The translations under genes were made by a program, and so were the position numbers. A DNA stretch of 64,000 bases, from the NCBI GenBank assembly GCA_030407505.1, contig JASDDH010000007.1, positions 62,001-126,000 of the forward strand, read 5' to 3'. The DNA is from Planococcus sp. APC 4015. GTDB lineage: Bacteria > Actinomycetota > Actinomycetes > Actinomycetales > Microbacteriaceae. Shown here piece by piece: positions 1 through 7,712 of the stretch (positions are counted from its first letter, which is position 1; each line of letters opens with the position of its first letter). The notes beneath the pieces are model-generated. The model was not told the origin of the DNA and ran no database searches. It saw nothing but the letters and a program-made list of their open reading frames with translations.

Positions 1-1277
1 CCGTCGCCGCACTCGCGATCGGCATCGCCGCCGTCGGATGCGGCACATCGGGAGCAAGCAGCGGAGGCGCGGTCTCCGGTGACGGAGAATATGCGGGACC
101 CGCCGTAGACGTGACCTTCTGGCACGGCTGGACCGGCGGCGCGGCACCCACGATCGTGCCCGCGCTGATCGAGGAGTTCAACGCCGAGCACGAGAACATC
201 ACCGTCAAGGCGGTGCCCCAGGAATGGGGCGACATCGCAGCCAAGATGCCGCTCGCGATCAAGGCCGGCAAGGGTCCGGATGTCGCGGTGCTGCACGGCG
301 ACGACCTGGCCACCTACGCGGCCCAGAACCTGCTGCTGGATGCCGGTGGCATCATCGACGGCCTCGGCTACACCGCCGACGACTTCCCGCAGGGGGTCTT
401 CGACAAGGGCAACTTCCGCGACGCGCAGTACGCCGTGCCGTGGAGCGTCACGCCGCTGGGCCTCTTCGTCAACAAGACGGTGCTCGCCTCGGCCGGCATC
501 ACCGACATCCCGACCGATGAGGCCTCGTACATCGCCGCACTCGACGCGCTCAAGGGCGTGGGCGTCGCCGGCGACTGGGTCGACGGCTACGTCTTCACCG
601 GCACGTTCCAGTTCCAGAGCCTGATCTGGCAGTTCGGCGGCGACCTCTACAACGAGGACGTCACCGAGGCCACCTTCAACTCGCCGGAGGGCGTCGAGGC
701 GCTCACGTGGATGACCGACATGGTCGCCAACGGCTACAGTCCCGCCAACGTCGCGCAGGACGGCAACATCAAGGCGCTGATCTCGGGTGACACGGCGTTC
801 AACTGGAACGGCGTGTGGCAGACGACCAACACCGCGTTCGACGACCTCGACTGGGCAGCTGCTCCGGTGCCGCAGATCGGCTCGGAGAAGGCCGTGTGGT
901 CGAGCTCGACGCACTGGGTCTTCCCCTCGAACAAGGGCCAGGACGAGAACAAGACGGCAGCCGCCGCGGTCTTCGTCAAGTGGATGAACGACAACTCCGC
1001 AGGGTGGGCCGAGACCGGTGAGCTGCCGGCGGCCAACGAGGTGCGCGACGACCCGGCGCTCCTCGAGCAGTACCCGAACCTCGCGCCCTTCATGGAGCAG
1101 CTCGAGTACGCCCACTACGAGACCGTCTCGCCGGGCATCACCGAGGCGAACGCGCAGATCACGCTCGCGCTCAATGAGGCCCTCACCGGCAAGAAGGACC
1201 CGCAGACGGCTCTGGACGACGCCGCCGACAAGGCGAACCAGATCCTCGAGTCGAACCGGGCCAAGTACGGTGACTGA
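1..1277 (+). CDS. Carbohydrate ABC importer substrate-binding lipoprotein (5' truncated by window)
   Basis: Binding component of a family 1 (sugar) ABC importer; it would capture an oligosaccharide outside the membrane and pass it to the two permeases that follow. The frame is open from base 3 and enters the window inside a signal peptide, with a lipobox AVGC whose Cys codon is at 39-41, so only a short N-terminal piece is missing. The GTG at 111 is an internal Val (VTFWHGW), not a start. SBP_bac_1 hallmarks are TFWHGW near the mature N-terminus and GKGPDVAVLHGDD. The stop overlaps the first permease by 8 bases, so this is the first visible gene of a tight operon. The sugar is not readable from sequence; the GH43 enzyme downstream suggests an arabinose- or xylose-containing glycan. 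Confidence 0.9.
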   Translation, partial: VAALAIGIAAVGCGTSGASSGGAVSGDGEYAGPAVDVTFWHGWTGGAAPTIVPALIEEFNAEHENITVKAVPQEWGDIAAKMPLAIKAGKGPDVAVLHGDDLATYAAQNLLLDAGGIIDGLGYTADDFPQGVFDKGNFRDAQYAVPWSVTPLGLFVNKTVLASAGITDIPTDEASYIAALDALKGVGVAGDWVDGYVFTGTFQFQSLIWQFGGDLYNEDVTEATFNSPEGVEALTWMTDMVANGYSPANVAQDGNIKALISGDTAFNWNGVWQTTNTAFDDLDWAAAPVPQIGSEKAVWSSSTHWVFPSNKGQDENKTAAAAVFVKWMNDNSAGWAETGELPAANEVRDDPALLEQYPNLAPFMEQLEYAHYETVSPGITEANAQITLALNEALTGKKDPQTALDDAADKANQILESNRAKYGD

Positions 1278-2253
1278 CACCGCCACCCGGGTCGCCGTCC
1301 CCCCGCGCACCAGCGCCGGGGGGCGGCGCCCCCGCCCCGCCGTGACGGCGAAGGCGGCATCCCGTCGCAAGACGCTGACGGCTTATCTCTTCCTCGCGCC
1401 GTTCCTGGCGCTCTTCCTGACCTTCATCGTCGCTCCGGCGTTCTTCGGGCTGTGGATGAGCCTGACCAACTGGAGCCCGTTCCGCGACGTCCAGGACTTC
1501 GTCGGGCTGAAGAACTACGCCGACCTGTTCACGCCCGGGAACGTGCTCTCGGGTGACTTCTGGAAGTCGATGTCGGTGACCGGCATCTTCGTGCTCATCA
1601 GCGTGCCGTTCATGGTCGTGATCCCGCTGCTCGTGGCGATCCTGCTCAACCAGCGCATCCGGGCGGCCACGACCTTCCGCACCATCTTCTTCGCGCCCTA
1701 CGTGCTCGGCGTGGCGGTGATCGGCGTGATCTGGGGCTACATCCTCGACACGCAGTCCGGCATCCTGAATCACCTGCTCGGGCTGATCGGGCTGCCGTCC
1801 GACGTGCCGTGGACCGTCGACGTGCCGTGGGTGTGGGTGTCGCTCGTCGGCGTCACCGTGTGGTGGACGATGGGGCTCAACACGATCATCTTCCTCGCCG
1901 GACTCAAGGGGATCAGCGCCGATCTCTACGAGGCTGCCTCGATCGACGGCGCGGGCGTCTGGCGCAAGTTCCTGAGCGTCACGATCCCCGGTCTCAAGCC
2001 CGTGATGCTCTTCATCACGACCACGACGATCCTCGCGTCGGCCAACATGTTCGGTCAGTCCTATCTGCTCACCAAGGGCGGACCGGGTACCGAGACCCGC
2101 ACCGTGATCATGTACATCGCCGACCAGGGTCTCTCGCAGAACAACATGGCCCCCGCCGCGGCGATGAGCTACGTGCTGTTCGCGGCCCTCGCGATCATCA
2201 GCGTCGTCAACTTCAGGATCCAGCGCGAGCGCGTGGAAAAAGGTGTGAAATGA
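1270..2253 (+). CDS. Sugar ABC importer permease, MalF/UgpA type
   Basis: Inner-membrane permease (327 aa) of the same sugar importer. Start taken as GTG 1270 (VTDTATRVAV), which overlaps the stop of the binding protein; upstream in-frame codons lie wholly inside that gene. A basic N-terminal tail of about 35 residues precedes six predicted membrane helices, the first around LTAYLFLAPFLALFLTFIVA. The cytoplasmic EAA loop that contacts the ATPase is present as LYEAASIDGAGVWRKF. Length fits BPD_transp_1 permeases of the MalF/UgpA branch. Overlaps the next permease by ATGA. No ATPase gene follows, so the importer probably uses a shared MsmK/UgpC-like ATPase encoded elsewhere (inference). Confidence 0.93.
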   Translation: MTDTATRVAVPPRTSAGGRRPRPAVTAKAASRRKTLTAYLFLAPFLALFLTFIVAPAFFGLWMSLTNWSPFRDVQDFVGLKNYADLFTPGNVLSGDFWKSMSVTGIFVLISVPFMVVIPLLVAILLNQRIRAATTFRTIFFAPYVLGVAVIGVIWGYILDTQSGILNHLLGLIGLPSDVPWTVDVPWVWVSLVGVTVWWTMGLNTIIFLAGLKGISADLYEAASIDGAGVWRKFLSVTIPGLKPVMLFITTTTILASANMFGQSYLLTKGGPGTETRTVIMYIADQGLSQNNMAPAAAMSYVLFAALAIISVVNFRIQRERVEKGVK

Positions 2254-3107
2254 CCGTCGTCGCCACGCGCCGCCCCGTTCCGGCGAAGAAGGCGTGGGCG
2301 CAGGCCGCGCTCTACGCGATCCTGATCGCGCTCGCCCTCGTGATCGTCGTGCCGCTGATCTGGATGCTGATCACGTCGTTCAAGACCGACGCGGATGCCA
2401 TCCGGTCGCCGTACTCGCTGCCGGACCCGTTCTCGATCGAGGCGTACCAGACGCTGCTGTCGTCGGGCCAGCAGCCCATCTTCCTGTGGCTGTGGAACAG
2501 CTTCGCCGCAGCTACGCTGCAGACCGTGCTGATCCTGGTGACCGCGTCGATGGGGGCATACGCCCTCGCCCGACTGGATTTCCCCGGCAAGAAGTTCGTG
2601 TTCGGGGCGATCATCGCGACTCTTCTCGTGCCGCCCGTGGTCTTCCTGATCCCGAACTACCTCATCGTGCAGAACTTCGGCTGGCTCGACTCGATCTGGG
2701 CGATCACCGTGCCCGGCGCCGCCGGAGCCTTCGGCATCTTCTTCCTGCGGCAGTTCTTCCTCGGGCTCCCGCCCGAGATCGAGGAGGCTGCCCGCATCGA
2801 CGGGGCAGGCGACATCCGGATCTTCGTGCAGATCGTGCTCCCGCTCGCGCGGCCGGCGCTCGCGACCCTCGCGGTGCTGTCGTTCCTCGGCAACTGGAAC
2901 GACTTCCTCTGGCCGGTGTACGTCCTGCTCAGCCCGGAGAACCTCACCCTGCAGCCCGGCCTCAACCAGCTGCAGGGCGCGTACTCGACGCACTTCGGGA
3001 TCGTGATGGCCGGTGCCGTCATCGCCTCGGTGCCGGTGCTGATCCTGTTCGGATTCGCCCAGCGGCAGATCGTGGAGTCGGTGGCCGGGTCGGCGGTCAA
3101 GGGATGA
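2250..3107 (+). CDS. Sugar ABC importer permease, MalG/UgpE type
   Basis: Second inner-membrane permease (285 aa) of the sugar importer, partner of the preceding MalF-type subunit. ATG 2250 overlaps the upstream stop in an ATGA, the usual sign of translational coupling. Six predicted membrane helices; the EAA loop reads EIEEAARIDGAGDIRIF, and the C-terminus ends GFAQRQIVESVAGSAVKG, matching the MalG-like FxQRyfVeGlt.GavKG ending. The stop in turn overlaps the start of the GH43 lipoprotein, so uptake and extracellular hydrolysis are expressed together. Confidence 0.94.
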   Translation: MTVVATRRPVPAKKAWAQAALYAILIALALVIVVPLIWMLITSFKTDADAIRSPYSLPDPFSIEAYQTLLSSGQQPIFLWLWNSFAAATLQTVLILVTASMGAYALARLDFPGKKFVFGAIIATLLVPPVVFLIPNYLIVQNFGWLDSIWAITVPGAAGAFGIFFLRQFFLGLPPEIEEAARIDGAGDIRIFVQIVLPLARPALATLAVLSFLGNWNDFLWPVYVLLSPENLTLQPGLNQLQGAYSTHFGIVMAGAVIASVPVLILFGFAQRQIVESVAGSAVKG

Positions 3108-4072
3108 CGGGTGTGCGTCGTGCGGCCGTCGCGGCCCTGGCGGCGGTCGTGCTGCTCGCGGGGTGTGCGGCGACCGGCCCCGCGCCCGAGGCGTCGGAGG
3201 AGGACGGCCCGGCGCCGTTCCTCATCGACCAGGACTTTCCCGACCCCGACCTTCTCGAGGCCGATGGCGAGTACTTCGCGTTCGCGACGAACTCCCGCGG
3301 GGCCAACATCCAGTTCGCCACCTCGCCCGACCTCGTCGAGTGGGACGTCTCGCTCGAGGACGCCCTTCCCGATCTTCCGGGCTGGGCCAGCGCAGGCCGC
3401 ACGTGGGCGCCGGACGTGTCGGCGCAGCCCGGCGGCGGGTACATCATGTACTTCGTCGCCGCGCACACGGCATCCGATCGTCAGTGCATCGGGGTGGCGA
3501 CGGCATCCGTCGTCACCGGGCCGTACGAGGCGCAGGAGGGTGAGCCCCTCATCTGCACGCTCGACGAAGGCGGCGCCATCGACCCCGCGACCTTCACCGA
3601 TGACGACGGGTCTCGCTACCTGCTGTGGAAGAACGACGGCAACTGCTGCGCGCTCGACACCTGGGTGCAGTTGACGCCCCTCGCCGCCGACGGTCTCTCG
3701 CTCGCCGGACCCTCGACCAAGCTCTTCAAGCAGACCGAAGAATGGGAGGGGAACCTCGTCGAGGCGCCGGTGATGGTCAAGCGCGACGGCCGATACGTCG
3801 TCTTCTATTCGGCGAACGACTACGGCGGCGACCAGTACGCCGTGGGCGTGGCCTCTGCCGATGCCCTGGCGGGCCCGTACGAGAAGCAGCCCGAGCCCTT
3901 CCTGTCGTCTCCGGCCACCGACGGTCGCTACATCGGCCCCGGCGGGCAGGATGTGCTGCCGACGGATGACGGCGACGTCATGCTGTTCCACGGGTGGAAC
4001 GACCTGCTCATGTACCGCGGCATGTACAGCCTGCCGCTCGCGTGGAACGACGGAGTTCCGAGCCTGAAGTGA
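3104..4072 (+). CDS. GH43-type glycoside hydrolase lipoprotein (arabinanase/arabinofuranosidase/xylosidase class)
   Basis: Surface-anchored glycosidase of 322 aa. Residues 1-20 are a signal peptide with lipobox LLAGC (Cys21). The five-bladed beta-propeller family is recognised from DFPDPDLLEADGEYFAF (candidate catalytic base Asp in PDPD, about residue 47), AIDPATF (pKa-modulating Asp) and NLVEAPVMVK (catalytic acid Glu), plus the repeated blade pattern in which a YxxYF or YLLW strand follows a DG turn. It would cleave arabinan, arabinoxylan or related side chains outside the cell and feed the importer encoded just upstream (ATGA overlap). Exact specificity cannot be read. A hairpin-free 443-base gap follows before the sulfur genes. 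Confidence 0.85.
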   Translation: MTGVRRAAVAALAAVVLLAGCAATGPAPEASEEDGPAPFLIDQDFPDPDLLEADGEYFAFATNSRGANIQFATSPDLVEWDVSLEDALPDLPGWASAGRTWAPDVSAQPGGGYIMYFVAAHTASDRQCIGVATASVVTGPYEAQEGEPLICTLDEGGAIDPATFTDDDGSRYLLWKNDGNCCALDTWVQLTPLAADGLSLAGPSTKLFKQTEEWEGNLVEAPVMVKRDGRYVVFYSANDYGGDQYAVGVASADALAGPYEKQPEPFLSSPATDGRYIGPGGQDVLPTDDGDVMLFHGWNDLLMYRGMYSLPLAWNDGVPSLK

Positions 4073-4091
4073 GCGCCCGACTTCGCTGCCG

Positions 4092-4108
4092 ATGACACGC
4101 GGCGACAT
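4092..4108. promoter_or_regulatory. Degenerate copy of a 17-bp operator-like inverted repeat
   Basis: ATGACAC-GCG-GCGACAT: the left half is identical over six bases to the stronger copy at 4244-4260, the right half is degraded. It lies in the gap between the GH43 gene and the sulfur island. Whether it binds anything is unknown. Confidence 0.3.
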
Positions 4109-4243
4109 GTTCGGCCCGCGGATGCCGGTCGCGAGGCGGACGCGTATGTTGAGCCTCCGGACACCGGACGCCTGAAGAACGCCTGATCAAGCTCCAGAAA
4201 AGCCGCCGCGCCGGAACGATCCCGGATTCAGGCCCGCCCGTCG

Positions 4244-4260
4244 GTGACACGCGGCGTCAC
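4244..4260. promoter_or_regulatory. Operator-like inverted repeat upstream of the sulfur island
   Basis: GTGACAC-GCG-GCGTCAC, two 7-bp arms (6/7 complementary) around a 3-bp centre. It lies 40 bp upstream of the -10 hexamer TAGTCT (4300-4305), roughly the position of an activator site just above the -35 region. The same layout recurs before the FMN reductase gene (15624-15640), which suggests one regulator for both ends of the island. The regulator is not identifiable from the window. Confidence 0.5.
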
Positions 4261-4299
4261 ATGGCGCGCCCCTCGTGGAACCCGCCGCACCCCGGTCCC

Positions 4300-4305
4300 T
4301 AGTCT
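4300..4305 (+). promoter_or_regulatory. -10 hexamer TAGTCT of the organosulfur operon
   Basis: TAGTCT fits the TANNNT -10 pattern seen before many genes in this window. The expected transcription start is near 4310-4312, which gives a roughly 200-base leader before the rhodanese start at 4516 and places the small ORF 4337-4459 inside the leader. No clear -35 is visible. Confidence 0.45.
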
Positions 4306-4336
4306 GGCCACAGCACCTCGACAGACTGGACCCCCG

Positions 4337-4459
4337 ATGCGAACCGCACCGCTCACCGCGACCCTCACGGGTGTCGCGGCGCCGTGCGCCGGAGTCGCCG
4401 CACGCTGTCGAATGCGCGGTTGCCGCCTGCGGCCCGCGACGCGCGCCTCGATGCGCTGA
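4337..4459 (+). CDS. Candidate cysteine-containing leader peptide (40 aa)
   Basis: Short ORF in the 5' leader of the sulfur operon: ATG 4337 to TGA 4459, 40 residues, three Cys (AAPCAG, ARCRMRGCRL) and many Arg. It starts about 26 bases after the predicted transcription start and ends 56 bases before the rhodanese. Cys codons in short leader ORFs upstream of sulfur genes are known in Actinobacteria as cysteine-responsive attenuators; that family knowledge plus position is the only support here. There is no strong Shine-Dalgarno, only a weak CTGGA 8-12 bases upstream. It could also be chance coding in GC-rich DNA. Confidence 0.35.
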   Translation: MRTAPLTATLTGVAAPCAGVAARCRMRGCRLRPATRASMR

Positions 4460-4515
4460 GCGCTGCGCCCCGCACGCCCGACGTGTCCGACGTCCGCCGA
4501 CTCCGAAAGAGAACC

Positions 4516-5391
4516 GTGACTGATCTGCTCATCACCGCCGAAGACCTCGCCGCCCTCATCGACCGCGACCCGTCGCTCGTCGTGCTCGACGTGCGGTGGC
4601 GCCTGGATCGCCCTGACGGCCGCCCCGAATACCTCGAAGGGCACATCCCCGGCGCGGTGTACGTCGACTTCGATCACGAGCTCGCCGAGCACGGGGCGCC
4701 GACCGACGGGCGGCATCCGCTCCCGTCGACGGCCCGCCTGCAGGACGCGGCCCGGCGGTGGGGCGTGGACGACGGCGACACCGTCGTCGTCTACGACGAC
4801 CTGAAGTCGCTGTCGGCCGCGCGCGCCTGGTGGGTGCTCAGCGACGCCGGTGTCGCCGACGTGCGGATCCTCGACGGATCGCTGCGGGCATGGACCAGTG
4901 CCGGTCTGCCGCTCGAGTCGGGCGATGTCGCCCCGGCGCCCGGCACCGTGACCCTCGGCGCCGGGCATCTGGCGCAGGTCGACATCGACGGCGCCGCAGA
5001 GCTTGCGAAGACGGGCGTGCTCCTGGACGTGCGTGCCGCCGAGCGGTACCGCGGCGAGGTCGAGCCGATCGACCCGCGCGCCGGTCACGTGCCCGGCGCC
5101 CTCAACCGCTTCACGGGCGCCAACGTCGACGCCGACGGCCGCTTCCTCGACGCAGGGGCGCTGAGAGACGCCTTCGTCGACCTGGGCGTCGTCGCGGGCG
5201 AGCCGGTCGGCGTCTACTGCGGCTCGGGGGTCACGGCATCCCACGCCTTCGTCGCCCTCACCCTCGCGGGCTTCAGCCCCACCCTCTATCCGGGCTCGTG
5301 GAGCCAGTGGTCGAACCACCCCGACCGCCCGGTCGCGACCGGACCTCACCCCGAAGGCGCCCCGGCGCCCGCCACGAAGGAGCAGTCATGA
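4516..5391 (+). CDS. Rhodanese-family sulfurtransferase (SseA-like, two domains)
   Basis: Sulfurtransferase of 291 aa with tandem rhodanese domains (about 5-130 inactive, about 160-285 catalytic). The active loop reads VYCGSGVTA with Cys235; the CGSGVT form is typical of 3-mercaptopyruvate sulfurtransferases rather than thiosulfate rhodaneses (family knowledge). It would move sulfane sulfur to an acceptor or handle sulfite/thiosulfate made by the desulfonating enzymes downstream. Start chosen at GTG 4516 (VTDLLITAEDLAAL) because GAAAGAGAA lies just upstream and conserved sequence begins there; earlier in-frame starts encode an Arg-rich, family-unlike tail. The stop overlaps the next gene by ATGA. 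Confidence 0.85.
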   Translation: MTDLLITAEDLAALIDRDPSLVVLDVRWRLDRPDGRPEYLEGHIPGAVYVDFDHELAEHGAPTDGRHPLPSTARLQDAARRWGVDDGDTVVVYDDLKSLSAARAWWVLSDAGVADVRILDGSLRAWTSAGLPLESGDVAPAPGTVTLGAGHLAQVDIDGAAELAKTGVLLDVRAAERYRGEVEPIDPRAGHVPGALNRFTGANVDADGRFLDAGALRDAFVDLGVVAGEPVGVYCGSGVTASHAFVALTLAGFSPTLYPGSWSQWSNHPDRPVATGPHPEGAPAPATKEQS

Positions 5392-6527
5392 CCGTCGAAT
5401 TCATCAGCGCCGTCAACGTCCGTCCGGGCGACGAGCTCAACCCGGTGCCCGGGCGCGGACTCGACCCCGACTACCTGCGCCACTACGCGCGCACCCTCGA
5501 AGACGCGGGCTTCGACTACACCCTCGTGCCCTACGGCAGTGCGGGAGCCGACTCGTTTGTCGTCGCGACCGCCGTCGCCGCGGTCACCGAGACCATCAAG
5601 CCCATCGTGGCCGTGCGTCCGAACACGGTCTTCCCGACGGTGGCCGCACAGCAGCTCGCCACGCTCGACCAGTTCTCGAACGGGCGCGCCGTCGTGCACA
5701 TCATCTCGGGCGGAAGCGACGCCGAGCAGGCGCGTCAGGGCGACTTCGCGACGAAGGACGAGCGCTACGACCGTGCGGCCGAGTGGATCGAGATCGTGCG
5801 TCGCTCGTGGAACGAGAAGGCGCCCTTCAGCCACGATGGCACCTACTACCGCTTCGAGGACTTCGGCCCCGGCTTCCAGCCGTACGGCGAGATCCCGATC
5901 TCGGTCGGCGGATCGTCCGACGCGGCGTATCGCGTCGGCGGCGCGCTCGGCGACATCTTCGGCCTGTGGGGCGAGCCCCTGGCCGACACCCGCGACCAGA
6001 TCGTCCGCGTCAACGAGAACGCCGCGCTCGCCGGCCGCACCGACACCCCGCGCATCTGGGTCACCTTCCGCCCCATCGTCGCGGCCACCGACGAGCTCGC
6101 GTGGGAGAAGGCTCACCGCCAGATCGCGACCCTCGCCGAGAACCACGCGAACTCCGGCCTCGTCCCGTTCCGCGGGCAGAGCGGCGCCCCGCAGAACGTG
6201 GGTTCGCAGCGACTGCTGGATGCCGCGGCCCGCGGCGAAGTGCACGACCGCGCCCTGTGGACCAAGCCCGCCGCCGTCACCAACGCCCAGGGTGCCTCGA
6301 CGGCGCTCGTCGGCAGCTACGAGACCGTCGCGGCGGCGATCCTCGACTACGTCGACCTGGGCGCCGACCTCATCTCGATCCGCGGCTACGACAACCTCGT
6401 CGACGCGATCGACTACGGCCATCACGTGCTGCCGCTCGTGCGCGAAGAGCTCGCGCACCGCGAGATCACGGGCGAGCGCGGCGGCGTCGTGCCGCAGCCC
6501 CCGATCGTCGAGGGCGTCCGCGCGTGA
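5388..6527 (+). CDS. LLM-class FMN-dependent monooxygenase, SsuD/alkanesulfonate monooxygenase-like
   Basis: Luciferase-like, reduced-FMN-dependent oxygenase of 379 aa; relatives (SsuD, SfnG, MsuD) cleave the C-S bond of sulfonates or sulfones to give an aldehyde and sulfite. ATG 5388 is preceded by GAAGGAG. Family signs are an N-terminal EFISAVNVRPG strand, the VAVRPNTVFPTVAAQQLATL segment, the FSNGRAVVHIISGG phosphate-binding region and late RGYDNLVDAIDYG. Cytoplasmic. It needs FMNH2, which the reductase at 15683-16306 could supply. It sits between a sulfurtransferase and a DszC-like protein, and its stop overlaps the latter's GTG. Confidence 0.88.
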   Translation: MTVEFISAVNVRPGDELNPVPGRGLDPDYLRHYARTLEDAGFDYTLVPYGSAGADSFVVATAVAAVTETIKPIVAVRPNTVFPTVAAQQLATLDQFSNGRAVVHIISGGSDAEQARQGDFATKDERYDRAAEWIEIVRRSWNEKAPFSHDGTYYRFEDFGPGFQPYGEIPISVGGSSDAAYRVGGALGDIFGLWGEPLADTRDQIVRVNENAALAGRTDTPRIWVTFRPIVAATDELAWEKAHRQIATLAENHANSGLVPFRGQSGAPQNVGSQRLLDAAARGEVHDRALWTKPAAVTNAQGASTALVGSYETVAAAILDYVDLGADLISIRGYDNLVDAIDYGHHVLPLVREELAHREITGERGGVVPQPPIVEGVRA

Positions 6528-7678
6528 CCACCGTGACCGCTCCGGGGCTGCGCGAGGCGCGGCTGGACCCGCGCGCGCTCGGCGCGGTCACGGCCGCGCT
6601 CGCCGGTGACGCCGAAGCGCACGACCGCGACGGCTCGTTCCCCTGGCCCGGCATCCGGGCCGTGCACGAGGCCGGGCTGCTCACGGCATCCGTCGGAGAA
6701 CAGTACGGCGGCCGCGGGCTCTCGGCCCGCGAGACGGTCGACGTGTTCCTCGCCCTGGGGGAGGGCGACCCGTCGGTCGCCCTCATCACGGCCATGACCG
6801 TCGCCCAGCACACGCTGCAGGCCGTCACGCCCGTCTGGCCCGAGCACCTCTACGCGCAGGTGCTGCACGACTCGGTCCAGCGCCCCGTGCTGCTCAACGC
6901 CGTGCGGGCCGAGCCCGAGCTCGGCGCGCCGGCCCGCGGGGGCCTCCCCACGACGACAGCGCGGCGCACCGCGCAGGGCTGGTCGGTCTCGGGTCGCAAG
7001 GGCTTCGCGACCGGGTCGGAGGGCCTCGCGTACCACCTGGTCTGGGTCGTCACCGACGAGCCCGACCGGCGCATCGGACACGTGATCGTGCCGGGCGATG
7101 CTGAGGGCATCCGCATCGAGCGCACGTGGGACCACCTCGGCATGCGCGCCACTTCGACGCATGACGTCGTCTACGACGAGGTGATCGTGCCGTTCGAGAA
7201 CTTCTCGGGCGCGCCGGTGGGCACCGTGCCGAACAACGGTGCCGTGCCCGGGGCCTTCGCGCTCGCCGTGCCCTCGCTCTACCTCGGCGTCGCGCAGGCC
7301 GCGCTGGCGGCCTTCACCACCTTCGCCCGCGACCGCGTGCCCACCTCGCTCGGCCGGCCGATCGCGACGCTCGAGCGCATCCAGACCGTCGCCGGCGAAG
7401 CGCAGGCGCAGATCGTGCAGGCGCGTCTCGTGCTCGACGCGGTCGCGCAGCAGATCGACGACGGCCGAGCGGATGCCGCCGCTCTCGGCCTCGTCAAGCT
7501 GCTCGCCTCGCGCGGGGCGATCGCCGCCGTCGAGGGCCTGGTGGCCGCGGTCGGCAACCCCGGACTCACCCGCAGCCTTCCCTTCGAACGCCATCTGCGC
7601 GACGTGCTCTGCGCGCGCCCGCATCCGCCCCAGGACGACGCGGCGCTCGTCGCCGCCGGCCGCGCCCTCTTCACCTGA
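6524..7678 (+). CDS. Acyl-CoA dehydrogenase-fold flavin oxygenase, DszC/SfnB-like
   Basis: 384-aa member of the acyl-CoA dehydrogenase fold. In sulfur operons such proteins (DszC, SfnB) are flavin-dependent oxygenases or sulfur-compound oxidoreductases rather than beta-oxidation enzymes. GTG 6524 overlaps the preceding stop. Readable blocks: N-terminal helical domain with EQYGGRGLSARETVDVF, a central beta domain with GRKGFATGSEG and THDVVYDEVIVPFENF, and the C-terminal helical bundle through LPFERHLRDVLCARPHPPQDDAAL, where HPP-D resembles the DszC-type C-terminus. It likely uses the same reduced flavin pool as the LLM enzyme. The substrate is not known. Confidence 0.82.
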   Translation: MTTVTAPGLREARLDPRALGAVTAALAGDAEAHDRDGSFPWPGIRAVHEAGLLTASVGEQYGGRGLSARETVDVFLALGEGDPSVALITAMTVAQHTLQAVTPVWPEHLYAQVLHDSVQRPVLLNAVRAEPELGAPARGGLPTTTARRTAQGWSVSGRKGFATGSEGLAYHLVWVVTDEPDRRIGHVIVPGDAEGIRIERTWDHLGMRATSTHDVVYDEVIVPFENFSGAPVGTVPNNGAVPGAFALAVPSLYLGVAQAALAAFTTFARDRVPTSLGRPIATLERIQTVAGEAQAQIVQARLVLDAVAQQIDDGRADAAALGLVKLLASRGAIAAVEGLVAAVGNPGLTRSLPFERHLRDVLCARPHPPQDDAALVAAGRALFT

Positions 7679-7712
7679 TCCGTCGAACCCCACGAGAAAG
7701 CGAACCACCACC

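Noticed and set aside
4073..4515. Boundary of a horizontally acquired island at the start of the sulfur operon
   Set aside because: GC content and codon use of the sulfur genes match the neighbours, and there is no tRNA, integrase or flanking direct repeat.
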